DNA of 64,000 nucleotides from Poritiphilus sp965212595 (GCA_965212595.1 CBDBVE010000001.1:310001-374000); one strand, 5' to 3'. Numbered from the stretch's first letter, positions 1 through 9,270 are shown. The notes: generated by a model not told the origin, from the sequence alone. Numbers and translations are program-made.

Positions 1-704
1 GAGCACTTTCCTTTAAGCTCTTGAACATAGGATTCGGTAACATTGCTATTCTTCATCGCCTTCGCCCTTGCCAGAAATGAATTTGCCTTTTCACAATCTC
101 CCAGATACATGTTTACGATTGATAATTTGTAGATCGTATTAGAATTCTGATCATCAATGGCTAAAGATCTGTCCAGATAGTTCGATGCCATTATGAGGTT
201 TTCAAGCGCCTGTCCCTTGTTTACAGGAAACTCATTGTAGTAATCACCCAAAAATGTAGTCCCGTAGTCTGTCAGGATCTCCGAATGCCTTGGGTTAATC
301 TTTAAGCCTTTATCATATTGCTTTCTGGCTTCACCAAGCGCCCCTAAATTAAAATATACAGTTCCGTATCCGTAATATATATCCGCATTTTCTCTGTCCA
401 GTAAAAAAGCCTGATTGAATCGCCTCATCGCTGTAACAAAATCACCCTTATCATATAAATAGGTAAAGCCGAGGGCTACCATCTTCTTCCCGGCGGCTTC
501 ACGATCACCCTTGTAATATTGCAAGATGTCCTTTTCAAATTCCTCATCCGATTCTTTTTGTTTGGTGGTACGCTCACCCTCCCCATATTCAGGCTGAAGG
601 CTAAAGTCGCTTTTTGCCATAGCCACCCATCTGTCATAATACGGGCTTTGAGCTACGCAATTCACTGTAAGAAAGAAGGTTAGGAAGAAAAGGAAAGGTT
701 TCAT
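1..704 (-). CDS. TPR-repeat secreted protein (3' end cut by window edge)
   Basis: The reading frame opens at an ATG at 704 and stays open to base 1, so only the N-terminal 234 residues are present. A typical signal peptide (MKPFLFFLTFFLTVNCVAQ) is followed by a charged linker and at least three TPR-like helical pairs (for example YLYDKGDFVTAMRRFNQAF, YFNLGALGEARKQYDKGL and IVNMYLGDCEKANSFL). TPRs mediate protein-protein contacts; export suggests a periplasmic scaffold. No enzymatic motif is visible. The last visible residue is a Cys, so the true end is unknown. The 125-bp gap to the next gene shows no clear signal. Confidence 0.85.
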   Translation of the reverse strand, partial: MKPFLFFLTFFLTVNCVAQSPYYDRWVAMAKSDFSLQPEYGEGERTTKQKESDEEFEKDILQYYKGDREAAGKKMVALGFTYLYDKGDFVTAMRRFNQAFLLDRENADIYYGYGTVYFNLGALGEARKQYDKGLKINPRHSEILTDYGTTFLGDYYNEFPVNKGQALENLIMASNYLDRSLAIDDQNSNTIYKLSIVNMYLGDCEKANSFLARAKAMKNSNVTESYVQELKGKC

Positions 705-829
705 AATATAAGATTTGGTCAATAACTAAAACGTTTAGATCGTCTTTTTGTTGTTATCTACCTTATCTCATATATACACTGAGAACAGATTCTTGCTTTC
801 TTCTACGGTATCCTAAACCCAAAAACCAC

Positions 830-1768
830 TTACCGCTTTGGCTTCAGGCTTTGTAGGCATTTAGAATAGGCCGGCGTAGCTATCCCAAGCTTTTTACCAG
901 TTTGCACTACATACGCTGTTAAAGCATCCAATTCTGTTTGTGACTTGCGATTTTGAAAGTCGCTATGCATCGAAGCAGTAGCTTCGAAGGGCAGGGTGCG
1001 AAATTTTTTAAGTACTTCCTTCTCAATTTCCGGATCAATTCTGATTTTGCCTGCTCTGGCTACCAAACTTACTTCCTTTATAAGCTCAATAAGCATTTCT
1101 TCTTGCCTGGAAAGAACGCCGCCTATACTGAGGTCAAAGTAGGTAGTTGCGGTTGCCATGGAAGAAATGAAAATGTATTTTTCCCATACTATTTTTGAAA
1201 TCTCCTGAGTGGCATATACTTCAATTCCAGAGTCTTTTAAAAGGTCCTCGAAGGTTTCTAATTTCTCTGAAGTTATGGTCTCATGACCAAAATGCAGTTG
1301 CTGAATATTGCCGGAATTTTCTACCACTCCAACCTCCTTCAGCCGGGCTATAATATAAACACAACCATTCCAGACCTCGGCTTCCGGGAAGAGCCTGGCA
1401 ATTCTTTCCGTAGCATCTACCCCGTTAAGTAAAGGAAGGATGACAGTATCTGGGCCTAAGCAAGGGGCCATACTCCTGGCCGCCTCTTCCAATTGGTAGG
1501 TCTTCGTACAGATTATGACATAATCTACTTTGCCTATATCTGCCGGATTATTTGTTGCAAGGGAAGGTTTTGCAATGAATTCGTTGTCGCCCTGAATGAC
1601 CTTAAGACCTTCACGTCTTATTTTATCTAAATGCTGCCCCCTGGCGATAAAAATTACCTCTACGCTGTCGTCATTCTCATATTGTTTGGCGAGATGGCCC
1701 CCAAAATAACCACCTACGGCTCCAATCCCTACAACGGCTATTCTTATCTTATCCTTTGAAATACTCAT
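830..1768 (-). CDS. panE: 2-dehydropantoate 2-reductase (ketopantoate reductase)
   Basis: This 312-residue protein would reduce ketopantoate to pantoate with NADPH on the way to pantothenate and CoA. The N-terminal Rossmann nucleotide site GIGAVGGYFG is at residues 14-23. LPLLNGVD and IVWEKYIF fit the conserved substrate and catalytic Lys segments, and the C-terminal helical domain carries the family's Q.ELDAL segment. Length fits the family (about 300). The start is an ATG 10 bp after the stop of the VanZ-like gene, so the two are probably cotranscribed. PanE-like paralogues with other 2-keto substrates exist, so the exact substrate is inferred. Confidence 0.88.
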   Translation of the reverse strand: MSISKDKIRIAVVGIGAVGGYFGGHLAKQYENDDSVEVIFIARGQHLDKIRREGLKVIQGDNEFIAKPSLATNNPADIGKVDYVIICTKTYQLEEAARSMAPCLGPDTVILPLLNGVDATERIARLFPEAEVWNGCVYIIARLKEVGVVENSGNIQQLHFGHETITSEKLETFEDLLKDSGIEVYATQEISKIVWEKYIFISSMATATTYFDLSIGGVLSRQEEMLIELIKEVSLVARAGKIRIDPEIEKEVLKKFRTLPFEATASMHSDFQNRKSQTELDALTAYVVQTGKKLGIATPAYSKCLQSLKPKR

Positions 1769-1778
1769 TATATCATGG

Positions 1779-2201
1779 CTAACTATTGTTCGTCTCTTCC
1801 GTTACTACCGGTTGGATAAATGTAACAATAAAATATCCTGTTAGCAGGCCAATAATCGAAAATACCAGGTCTATGGGATCGTAGACATTGTGACCTCCTA
1901 AATTATGAAATTTCAGCTCCTGAGAGATCACGTACACTGCGGCAAGAAGTACTGCAAGTACATACACATTCTTTTCTTTAAACCGTTTTTTGAACCTTAA
2001 TCTTCGATTGATTACCAGGCCTATTGCAGTTAAGGTCATAACCCCAACGATAGCCTCGCAGAAATTGGGGAAGGACCATAAGAATATCTTAACTAGTTCG
2101 GGAGCTTCGGTCTTTAGAACTGAAGGTCTTAAAAATTTAAAAAAGGCAAAAAATACAATGACAACTATCTGCACCCTTGCCAATTTTAAAATGTCTGCCA
2201 T
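1779..2201 (-). CDS. VanZ-like membrane protein
   Basis: A 140-residue integral membrane protein with about four hydrophobic segments. The C-terminal DPIDLVFSIIGLLTGYFI resembles the conserved acidic, Gly-rich segment of VanZ-like proteins. An upstream in-frame TTG at 2210 is possible, but the ATG at 2201 (MADILKLARV) is preferred. The role of most VanZ-like proteins is unknown. It lies 10 bp before panE on the same strand. A second VanZ-type gene occurs at 4213-4761. Confidence 0.6.
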   Translation of the reverse strand: MADILKLARVQIVVIVFFAFFKFLRPSVLKTEAPELVKIFLWSFPNFCEAIVGVMTLTAIGLVINRRLRFKKRFKEKNVYVLAVLLAAVYVISQELKFHNLGGHNVYDPIDLVFSIIGLLTGYFIVTFIQPVVTEETNNS

Positions 2202-2302
2202 AAACCGCAAATTCCATAAAGTTGAAAGTAGCTTATTAGTAGTATTTTGATCCTATATGTTACGCTGAGCTCAGCTATTATCAACAAATAAAGGGGTGTA
2301 TC

Positions 2303-2785
2303 CTACATCTTCTTTGGCCTTACCGGCACCCAAATTTGCTGCTCTGCATTTGGGTCATTGGGTGCACTGCCCACCGGAAGAATTTCAAAATGTGGCCTAT
2401 GGTCTAAAGCGTAAACCGAAGCTGGTAGCCAACTCAAAAAAATGTATTGAAAAATACTGGTATCTGCATACGACCCCTTGTGGTCAAAGACGGCGTAAGT
2501 TCCACCTTCTAAATCAAAAACTTCCATCTCTCCGGGTACATTTTCAACTTCGCTGACTTCTACCAGTGCCCATTTGGTGAACTCCTTCGATGGATCAAAA
2601 TTGGAATGGTAGTCCCTGGTATACACCCTAAGATCAAAAACTTCGGTTTTGTCTGCATGTAATACTTCTTTTCTCCTGGGCATAAAGGAGCGAAACAACT
2701 GGGCCGTTTTGTTCGTAGTTAAAGACATGTCAACAGACATTCCAATCAGCTTTTTGCTGTTAATTTTCTCAATCCTTGGCTCCAT
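2303..2785 (-). CDS. GyrI-like / effector-binding domain protein
   Basis: This 160-residue soluble protein matches the stand-alone GyrI-like small-molecule-binding fold (AraC effector-binding type) by its opening beta strand (PRIEKINSKKLIGMSVDMSL), the F.LEGGTYAVFDHKG segment and the closing PHFEILPVG...IWVPVRP block. Such domains bind hydrophobic or cationic ligands, sometimes to sense drugs. No DNA-binding domain is attached. It follows the DJ-1 gene closely (21 bp), suggesting one transcript. Confidence 0.72.
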   Translation of the reverse strand: MEPRIEKINSKKLIGMSVDMSLTTNKTAQLFRSFMPRRKEVLHADKTEVFDLRVYTRDYHSNFDPSKEFTKWALVEVSEVENVPGEMEVFDLEGGTYAVFDHKGSYADTSIFQYIFLSWLPASVYALDHRPHFEILPVGSAPNDPNAEQQIWVPVRPKKM

Positions 2786-2806
2786 AGGAAATAGTCCGTT
2801 TTTTAA

Positions 2807-3385
2807 TCACTTCAAAACTTCAAAGGCTGTCGGAAAATAATCCATACTTTCTCTGATGCCCGCAGTTTTTTCAGCCCCTAGCAGCTTTTGGCAAAGGTAT
2901 AATCCCAAATCCAGGGAAGAAGCCACTGCACCCGCTGTAATGGTATTCTGGTCGTCGACAATTCTGGCTTTTACTACCTCTTTACAATACGGTTTTAAAG
3001 TCTCGTATTCATTGAAGTGTGTGGTCGCTTTTTTTGTTTTTAAGAATCCTGCGGCTCCAAGCAAGAGGCTACCTGTACAAATAGAAACCTTATACGGTAC
3101 ATCATGTGCAGTTTTTAGCCAATTAAGAAACGCCTGGTCTGTTTGCAGCGGTCTTGTTCCAAATCCGCCTGGAATTATGATCATGTCATATGCAGCAAGG
3201 TCTGGGTTTACCTTATCAACTGTCATTTCCAGGCCAAAACTGTCTTTTACAGAAGCTTTGGGGCCACAGAGCTCCCACTCAAAACCTGGGAGGTGGTTTC
3301 CAGATTTTATTCTACTTAAGGGGTCATAAATACCAATAAAGTCAAGGAGGGTAATCCCGTCAAATAAAATGTATGCTATTTTCAC
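2807..3385 (-). CDS. DJ-1/PfpI family protein
   Basis: A 192-residue class-I glutamine amidotransferase-like protein. The nucleophile elbow is ICTGSLLLGAAGFL with the reactive Cys, and the acidic partner lies in the N-terminal DGITLLDFIGIYDPL segment. These features place it in the isonitrile hydratase/AraC-associated branch of the DJ-1 superfamily. It starts with GTG at 3385; no ATG fits the conserved N-terminal strand MKIAYILFDG. It probably heads an operon with the GyrI-like gene. The reaction is not predictable; glyoxalase-III or isonitrile hydratase activity are options. Confidence 0.8.
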   Translation of the reverse strand: MKIAYILFDGITLLDFIGIYDPLSRIKSGNHLPGFEWELCGPKASVKDSFGLEMTVDKVNPDLAAYDMIIIPGGFGTRPLQTDQAFLNWLKTAHDVPYKVSICTGSLLLGAAGFLKTKKATTHFNEYETLKPYCKEVVKARIVDDQNTITAGAVASSLDLGLYLCQKLLGAEKTAGIRESMDYFPTAFEVLK

Positions 3386-3400
3386 TTAAAACTTTAATTC

Positions 3401-3421
3401 CTTGCGCTGGGATCGCGCAAG
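3401..3421 (-). terminator. Possible weak transcription terminator
   Basis: CTTGCGC and GCGCAAG form a perfect 7-bp stem with a 7-nt loop in the gap between the quinone-reductase stop and the DJ-1 start. There is no proper U-tract after the stem on the minus strand, so termination is uncertain. Confidence 0.35.
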
Positions 3422-3490
3422 CGGTTAATGCTCTCTTATCCTGCAAAAAACACTGTTTCATGGAATCAAAAGTAATGAATAAAGCAGGGT

Positions 3491-4069
3491 TTAAACCATT
3501 TTTAAACCCAGCTTTTCCACCCTGTCAAGCCACTTTTCTCTAAAAACTTCTTTAGAAAGACGGATAGGACCTATCGTTGTAGCCTTTACCCTTTTTACAC
3601 CCACAAACTGCATAGTTAGCTTTTTCATGGCATAGTAACTCGGACGATGATTTATCAACTTATAATACCATGAGGGTTGATCTAGTGTACAGATAAGCCT
3701 CGCGCTTTTGCCGTTGAGGTATTTATCCCACCAGACCGAGCCTTCTCTTTTCTTGAAGGCGAAACCAGGCAGAAAAACCCGGTCAATAAATCCTTTCATG
3801 ATAGCTGGGACCGAGCCCCACCAAACCGGATAGACCCAAACCAGGTGTTCGGCCCATTTGATCAATTCCTGTGCTTTCAGCAAATCTGGTTCAAGTTCTG
3901 TACGTTTGCGATATCCGAATTGTAAATTCGGATTGAATTGCAGGTCTTTTATTTGCAGCTCTCTTAGCTCCGCCCCGGCTTTGTTCGCTCCTTTTTTATA
4001 TGCTTCAAATAAGGAGTGATTATAGCTTTCCCCATCGGGGTGCCCGTTAATGATCAAAATCTTTTTCAT
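3491..4069 (-). CDS. NAD(P)H dehydrogenase (quinone), flavodoxin-like fold
   Basis: A 192-residue flavoprotein of the NQO1/MdaB/KefF class. The N-terminus ILIINGHPDGESYNHSL is the FMN/FAD phosphate-binding strand and loop, and LVWVYPVWWGSVPAIMKGFIDRVF is the diagnostic second flavin motif. Such enzymes reduce quinones by two electrons and protect against redox cycling. The ATG at 4069 starts directly at the first beta strand. It lies 105 bp upstream of the DJ-1 gene, with a hairpin between, so cotranscription is possible but not certain. Confidence 0.88.
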   Translation of the reverse strand: MKKILIINGHPDGESYNHSLFEAYKKGANKAGAELRELQIKDLQFNPNLQFGYRKRTELEPDLLKAQELIKWAEHLVWVYPVWWGSVPAIMKGFIDRVFLPGFAFKKREGSVWWDKYLNGKSARLICTLDQPSWYYKLINHRPSYYAMKKLTMQFVGVKRVKATTIGPIRLSKEVFREKWLDRVEKLGLKMV

Positions 4070-4212
4070 TCTCTGGTATTAAAATTTCAGGAAACACCAG
4101 GCTCTCGGCCTGATTGGCTTGTCATACTTCAAAGATATGGGAATACGCTATTAATTTTGATTAAGAAGTCTTAAGAAAACAAGCCAATTTCTTAGAGGGT
4201 TTAAGAGCAAAT

Positions 4213-4761
4213 CTATCCAAACCTAGCTCTTACCCAGCTGATCAGGCTGCTAGACCCTATAGCCATCAATCCTGCCAGCGCGTTAAACGAGATATCAAAG
4301 AGGTCAAAGATACGATTGGGGAGCAGTGCCTGTATGCACTCATCTATCAATCCGGCCAATGCGGTAATAAAAATGGCCAGCACAGCCGGCTTTGGAATGC
4401 GCTTTCCATTGCTGGCCCGTTCCTTTAGCGCTTCGTGAATAATAATACCAACTACGCTATACTCAATTAGGTGACTTCGCTCTTCTGGAATGGCCATACG
4501 AGCCATGACCAGGATGTAAACCGCCATAACTCCTAGCCATATTGCAATCTCCGTCTTATGAGGCCTCTTTTTTAAGCCCTGCCAGAGAACCGTTAAAGCT
4601 ACTAAAAACAGGCCCAGCCAAAATAGGTTACTGATCAGACCCCTCTCGCGCAATAGCTGTGCTAAAGGCCGTGCCAGGCCAAGTGTGGAGTAGATGGCAA
4701 GAAGCACTACTGCCAACCAAAACCAGAGCCGTTTTTCCCTTTTAGAAGTAAAGAGGGCCAT
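4213..4761 (-). CDS. VanZ family membrane protein
   Basis: A 182-residue protein with about five membrane segments. HLIEYSVVGIIIHEAL and the closing DECIQALLPNRIFDLFDISFNALAGL are characteristic of VanZ proteins (acidic D-E-x-x-Q and D-x-x-D-I-x-x-N patterns). VanZ confers low-level teicoplanin resistance in some Gram-positives; here the role is unknown. It is monocistronic, with gaps of about 140 bp on both sides. Confidence 0.82.
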   Translation of the reverse strand: MALFTSKREKRLWFWLAVVLLAIYSTLGLARPLAQLLRERGLISNLFWLGLFLVALTVLWQGLKKRPHKTEIAIWLGVMAVYILVMARMAIPEERSHLIEYSVVGIIIHEALKERASNGKRIPKPAVLAIFITALAGLIDECIQALLPNRIFDLFDISFNALAGLMAIGSSSLISWVRARFG

Positions 4762-4897
4762 TGCCTTTTGATTGAAATTCTCTGTAAATTTAGGTAAAGT
4801 GAAATAGGGCTAAGTTAGATCGGGAAAATGGCGTACAGGCCTGTACTTATTTTCACAAACTCAGCTTTTGGTTTGAAAGACTCTTTCTGAGGTTTTG

Positions 4898-5908
4898 CTA
4901 GTTATTCACCCAGTCTGAAAGACCTTTTAGTTCGGCTTCGTGCGCTACCAACCAGTCACTGGCTTCTTCTCCTTTTGACAAAGAGATAAAATAGCTATAG
5001 GGTTTGGTATGACTACTTTTTGCCAGATCGTAGAAAAAAGTCACATAAAAATCCCACCAGAATCCCTGGTTATCCTTTTTCAACTCTCCTAATATCTTGA
5101 AAATTTTATCGTTTTGCTGGGCAAACAGCTCAAGATCTGTCTTGCCTTTATTTTCTTCAAGGTTTTCGGAAGATTTCACCAGGCTGATCATCATCTCCGC
5201 GGCACTGAACTCAGACTCATCATCAATGGAAAGTAATACATTGATCTGATTTTCAGATTCTTTTGAAACTCCGCGGTTCAGATACCCTCTAAGCACATCG
5301 TATTCTGTACCAGCCCTATTGGAATTAGGTTCAATCATTAAGAAAAAATACAAAGGAAGCATGGCCTGTATCCTGCTGTTCTTTTGATCCATTATTTTGC
5401 TCAAGATCAAATGACTGCTCGCGTGCCCTGAGTTATTATTGATCGCCTTTATAGCCGAATCATATGCCTTATCTATTTTTCCCTTATTAAGGCAGGCAAT
5501 GGCGTGGTTATAGTATAGCAGGTAATGATCAAATTTTTTCATCCCCTTTTCATAAGATTTCAGGGCTTTATCTGGTTTTCCCAGGAGATCCTGGGCGTTT
5601 CCAAGCGCTACATAGGCCTCTAAAGTATTTCCTTTGTCGAGTTCAATGACTTTTTTACTGTGCTTTTCGGCCTTGGCATAGTCTTTTGCAGATAAATAGG
5701 ACAGTGCCATCTCATAATGGGCCAGGCTGGAATTTTGGTCAATTTCAAGTACTTTTTCATACATGGCAATTGCCTCTGAAAAATTGCCTTGATCGTGAAG
5801 TTCAATTCCTTTGATAATAATTTTCTTGATCTCCTCTTCCTGGCCAAACGCATAAGGGGAAAAAATCAAAGCAGCGAATACAAACGTTAAAAGTCTAAAC
5901 ATTTTCAT
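4898..5908 (-). CDS. Secreted TPR protein
   Basis: A 336-residue protein with signal peptide (RLLTFVFAALIFSPYAFGQ) followed by at least five TPRs between residues 30 and 190 (DQGNFSEAIAMYEKVLEID, SAKDYAKAEKHSKKVIELD, LLGKPDKALKSYEKGM and others). The C-terminal half is helical without recognisable repeats. An in-frame TTG lies upstream at 5917, but the ATG at 5908 gives a normal signal peptide. Likely periplasmic; function unknown. It is separated by 230 bp from the upstream amidohydrolase, and that gap shows nothing recognisable. Confidence 0.8.
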   Translation of the reverse strand: MKMFRLLTFVFAALIFSPYAFGQEEEIKKIIIKGIELHDQGNFSEAIAMYEKVLEIDQNSSLAHYEMALSYLSAKDYAKAEKHSKKVIELDKGNTLEAYVALGNAQDLLGKPDKALKSYEKGMKKFDHYLLYYNHAIACLNKGKIDKAYDSAIKAINNNSGHASSHLILSKIMDQKNSRIQAMLPLYFFLMIEPNSNRAGTEYDVLRGYLNRGVSKESENQINVLLSIDDESEFSAAEMMISLVKSSENLEENKGKTDLELFAQQNDKIFKILGELKKDNQGFWWDFYVTFFYDLAKSSHTKPYSYFISLSKGEEASDWLVAHEAELKGLSDWVNN

Positions 5909-6138
5909 TTCGATCAATTTTTGTTTTGATTTTACTTGAGCCCCTTACTACCGTCAACCCTAGCATATCCATGAATGGAACTGGGCTACGACAATTTAAG
6001 CATGGAAGTTAGCCAATAAGTGTATTTATTAAAATTAAGCTGGTTGAATAGCTTGTTTTAGGGGTGAATGGTGGACACTACTCCCTTAATCTGCCCCGGT
6101 TATGTGCCAATAGGCCTAGAATAATTAATTGATAATTG

Positions 6139-7683
6139 CTAATTGACAAATTCGTCAATATTAACCTTCCTACTGGCATCATTGGCCTCTTTTACCGCGG
6201 TTAATAGCTCATCTAACAAGTCTCTATTGAATACCATCCCTTGCGCAATTACTGTATTAATGGTTTTGGTATAAGCGATATCATCCAAGGGGTTTTTGTC
6301 TAGCAGTAGGAGATTGGCCTCGTAACCAGGCATGATCCTTCCAGAGTTGCTTTGCAGCCATTCTGCAGGAACCGCAGTGGCCGATCGCAAAACCTGGGCA
6401 GGAGACATCCCTGCATTTACAAGGCTGCCCAATTCATCATGTAAAGAAAACCCTGGAACTGTAGGCGGTAAATTAGCATCTGTGCCGGCCATTAGTTTAA
6501 CCCCTCTTTTGGATAACTCCCTGGCAAGTAATGCGCAGGCTTTTCCGTAGGTCTCCCAGTATTTTTTATGGCTCACCTTCCTTTCATCGCTTAAGTTCTC
6601 ATTCAGCTTGTAGCGATTTACTTCTGGCAGCCAACCCAGGCCCCCGGGAATATAACTTACCCATTCGCTTATTCCGGGGTTTTCATATTCTAATGCTACT
6701 TCTTTCAAGACCTGCTCAAGATCGAACTTCTGCCTTACAAAACTTTGCGTAAGCCATAAGGTGGTGGTAACGGCAATGTCGTTCTTTATTAAATTCTCAG
6801 CTAGCGCATCGCAGCGCTCAGATACGAAGGCCAAAAATTCGGCTTCCTGACCGTAAAAAGATCCAAACTGACTGTCATGAGTAGGATCAAACTCGCGCTG
6901 CAAGGCGTTCATTAGTTCTTCGAAATGCGCAATCCCGCTTTGTCCGTTTTCCCACACCTCAGAAAGTTCAATATCCCACGGAATATGCCCAAAATAAGGC
7001 ATCCCCAATTCCTTTGCGGTCTCCGTTAAGGCCATATAGCTTTCTTTATTTATTTGGCTGTAAATTTTTAGTCCGTCATAGCCCTTATCATAGAGATCTT
7101 GTACCGTTTCGCGGGCTTCCTCGGCATTTTTGATGTTTAAGTAGCCTTGTGTCTTGGTCATAAACAAGCCTTCCATAGTTTCAAAACTTCCCAATCTTGG
7201 CGATGCGACAAACATCTTAGGGCCTATCCTCCCCTCCTCTATTTCTCGCTTCCATTCTAAGTGGCTTGGTTCCCCAATCAATTCGCGAATTTCGGTAACC
7301 CCATTAGCCACATATAGCAACAAATCATTCGGACTTTGAAATAGGTGTACATGAGCGTCGATCAAACCAGGGATAAGGTATTTCCCGCTACCATCAATTA
7401 CCTTGATATCTGAGGGCAAGTTCAAAGAACTGTCAATTGCCTTAATCAGGCCTTGCTCAATTAGAATGGTCTGCCTCGAGATCATTTTTTCACCATCTGT
7501 AGATAAAATCTGTGCATTTTTAATTGCGAAAGCCCCGCTTTGGGGTTCAAATTGTTCGTGATCTACCTGCTCTGTAAGACCTCCATAGATGAGCCGTCCC
7601 TGCCTGTTAAACCAAAAAAGGCTAAGAAGGACTAGAATTCCAAAAACAACTGCCGCGTATTTGATCCATTTTTTCCAGTTCAT
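6139..7683 (-). CDS. Amidohydrolase family protein, membrane-anchored
   Basis: A 514-residue metal-dependent hydrolase of the imidazolonepropionase/prolidase-like branch. A signal anchor is at about residues 8-26. Metal and catalytic residues appear in order: HVHL after YLIPGLIDA, the Lys in GLKIYS, His in YFGHIPW, His in GIAHFEE, and Asp in MAGTDANL. The C-terminal beta sandwich ends with NLLLLDKNPLDDI, typical of the superfamily. Probably a periplasmic or exported hydrolase of a cyclic amide or peptide-like substrate. A paralogue lies at 20389-21930. The 158-bp upstream region carries phased repeats next to a LytTR gene. Confidence 0.85.
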   Translation of the reverse strand: MNWKKWIKYAAVVFGILVLLSLFWFNRQGRLIYGGLTEQVDHEQFEPQSGAFAIKNAQILSTDGEKMISRQTILIEQGLIKAIDSSLNLPSDIKVIDGSGKYLIPGLIDAHVHLFQSPNDLLLYVANGVTEIRELIGEPSHLEWKREIEEGRIGPKMFVASPRLGSFETMEGLFMTKTQGYLNIKNAEEARETVQDLYDKGYDGLKIYSQINKESYMALTETAKELGMPYFGHIPWDIELSEVWENGQSGIAHFEELMNALQREFDPTHDSQFGSFYGQEAEFLAFVSERCDALAENLIKNDIAVTTTLWLTQSFVRQKFDLEQVLKEVALEYENPGISEWVSYIPGGLGWLPEVNRYKLNENLSDERKVSHKKYWETYGKACALLARELSKRGVKLMAGTDANLPPTVPGFSLHDELGSLVNAGMSPAQVLRSATAVPAEWLQSNSGRIMPGYEANLLLLDKNPLDDIAYTKTINTVIAQGMVFNRDLLDELLTAVKEANDASRKVNIDEFVN

Positions 7684-7750
7684 TTCTAAAAGTTTTTATG
7701 AATTAATACGCCAAACCTATTGTAGGAGTACACTTTAAACAAACACAATG

Positions 7751-7830
7751 TGACGAGTTGTAGCTTCTGGGATCAAATGCAAACTAAAAGTGATCAGTTG
7801 CAAGGGGAAGGGACGAAATGCAAACTAAAA
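7751..7830. repeat. Four phased ~20-bp imperfect repeats
   Basis: Four units start at about 7751, 7770, 7791 and 7811, with the pattern [TG]GA[TC][CG]A[GA][TA]TG[CT]A. AAATGCAAACTAAAA occurs exactly twice, at 7775-7789 and 7816-7830. Two-helical-turn spacing is typical of LytTR operators. The block sits between the LytTR gene stop and the amidohydrolase start. A related GATGCAAACTGG occurs near 15600, just after the other LytTR gene. Confidence 0.5.
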
Positions 7831-7840
7831 AATGTGTTTA

Positions 7841-8677
7841 TCAGCCTCTAAAAAACGGCACATGGCTCCTGGAGACGGGTATTACGGTATCGCAATCGGA
7901 TAGTGACAGCAGCAAACCCTGGGCATTGCCATCTGCGTCTATAATTGCGTCTCTATTAACGAGATACGACCTGTGGCATCTTATAATTGAAGTGCCTTCG
8001 GTTTCGCTTAGAATGCGTTTTAATGTAATGCGTTCTATTTGAACTTTTAAACTGCCTTCCGGACTTATGTAGCCAATTTTCGCGTAGTTCTGTAGTGCTT
8101 CGATAAATCTAATTTGTGTCGTAGGAATATCAAAAATTATTGAGCTTTCCGCATTCTGGCTATTCAGAGGCCCGGTCCTGGTATTGTTTATTTCATCTGC
8201 GATAGTCTGATACTTCTTTTCGTTTTTAAATAGCATGAAGGCCCCAAGGGCTGAAAGTGGAATAATACCAATCATAAAGGTTCCGTAGACCATGGGAGGA
8301 AAAAGACTCCATTCAATAAAACCAAAAACCAAAAGACGAATAAAAAGGAAGTTGGCCAGGCTAATGAAGATCATAATGCCCAGATTGTCTAGTATCCACT
8401 TACCGTAGGTCCACTTTTTTTGCCGCGCTCTTAGCTTGAATATTTTATGAAACAGGAGTTCGTAGATGGCAGCACCAATAAAGGTCATGACTCCAAACCC
8501 AAGGCATATAAGAAACTTGTCAGACTCCAGGGTAGCAATACCGAAAGGCTGAAAAATATAGAGGAAGGAGGCAACAAATGCGCTAAGTATCAGCAGTATC
8601 TTAAAATAAGCCAGGGTGCTTTCAACGATGGGAAATGGCCTTCGCAGTATTTCTGCTATATCCTTTAAGATTTTCAC
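7841..8677 (-). CDS. Membrane-bound LytTR-family transcriptional regulator
   Basis: A 278-residue protein with four membrane segments (about 25-45, 55-75, 95-115, 125-150), a linker, and a C-terminal LytTR DNA-binding domain from about residue 185. Diagnostic LytTR pieces are FIEALQNYAKI, ITLKRILSE and IIRCHRSYLVNRDAI. It begins with GTG at 8677; no ATG is available before the first membrane helix. A candidate -7 element (TATCTTTA, minus strand, 8682-8689) lies only a few bases upstream, so the message may be nearly leaderless. The likely target is the adjacent amidohydrolase gene. Confidence 0.85.
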   Translation of the reverse strand: MKILKDIAEILRRPFPIVESTLAYFKILLILSAFVASFLYIFQPFGIATLESDKFLICLGFGVMTFIGAAIYELLFHKIFKLRARQKKWTYGKWILDNLGIMIFISLANFLFIRLLVFGFIEWSLFPPMVYGTFMIGIIPLSALGAFMLFKNEKKYQTIADEINNTRTGPLNSQNAESSIIFDIPTTQIRFIEALQNYAKIGYISPEGSLKVQIERITLKRILSETEGTSIIRCHRSYLVNRDAIIDADGNAQGLLLSLSDCDTVIPVSRSHVPFFRG

Positions 8678-8742
8678 CTTCTAAAGATAGGGGAATACTT
8701 TTTTTGATTCAAGGCGCGCCAAAGCGCAGAATATTTATTGGG

Positions 8743-9270
8743 TTAAGAGCTGTTCTTTGATTTCCTCTTTGCCTTGTAATACGCCTTATCTGCTATATAA
8801 ATGGTTTTTCTTACCTCACAAAACACCTTAGATTTATCCAAATCTGTGAGTACTGTTGTTTTGACAATCTCGATTTCGTTCTCGGTCTTAACCCGCTTCT
8901 TTATTTGGTTAAGTTCGTCTGGCGTATAGTTGAATTCGGCATAGAGATTTTGCTTTGCAGGACGTTTGAAATAAATCTCAGCAGACTTATCCCAAACTAC
9001 ATAGGTATCCGGGAGCAAATTCATGAGCTGCACCATAGGAATAGGATCTACGGCCGAAAACATGCTACCGCCAAAGATAGAATTCACATAATTCCTATTC
9101 TTGTAGTTAATGGGAAGCTTTATTCTGATTTTTAACAGATCTTCTGAGACAAAAATGATCTTAGCTGTACTCCGTCTGTACATGGGTGAAAGGTTAAAGC
9201 CATACTTCATAAGTTTTGGCTTTCCGATGTATTTTGATCCTATCTCCGCAATTTTTTGATAAAAAGACAT
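8743..9270 (-). CDS. DUF4442 hotdog-fold thioesterase-like protein
   Basis: A 175-residue protein with the DUF4442/PaaI-like hotdog signature: NYKNRNYVNSIFGGSMFSAVDPIPMVQLMNLLPDTYVVWDKSA. Such proteins are predicted acyl-CoA thioesterases, but most are untested and some lack a catalytic acid. Here the D in SAVDP is a candidate catalytic residue. The C-terminus is Lys-rich. It stands alone, 65 bp upstream of the LytTR gene. Confidence 0.75.
   Translation of the reverse strand: MSFYQKIAEIGSKYIGKPKLMKYGFNLSPMYRRSTAKIIFVSEDLLKIRIKLPINYKNRNYVNSIFGGSMFSAVDPIPMVQLMNLLPDTYVVWDKSAEIYFKRPAKQNLYAEFNYTPDELNQIKKRVKTENEIEIVKTTVLTDLDKSKVFCEVRKTIYIADKAYYKAKRKSKNSS

Noticed and set aside
4213..4761. Glycopeptide resistance locus (vanZ)
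   Set aside because: VanZ-like proteins are widespread without other van genes; none are present here.
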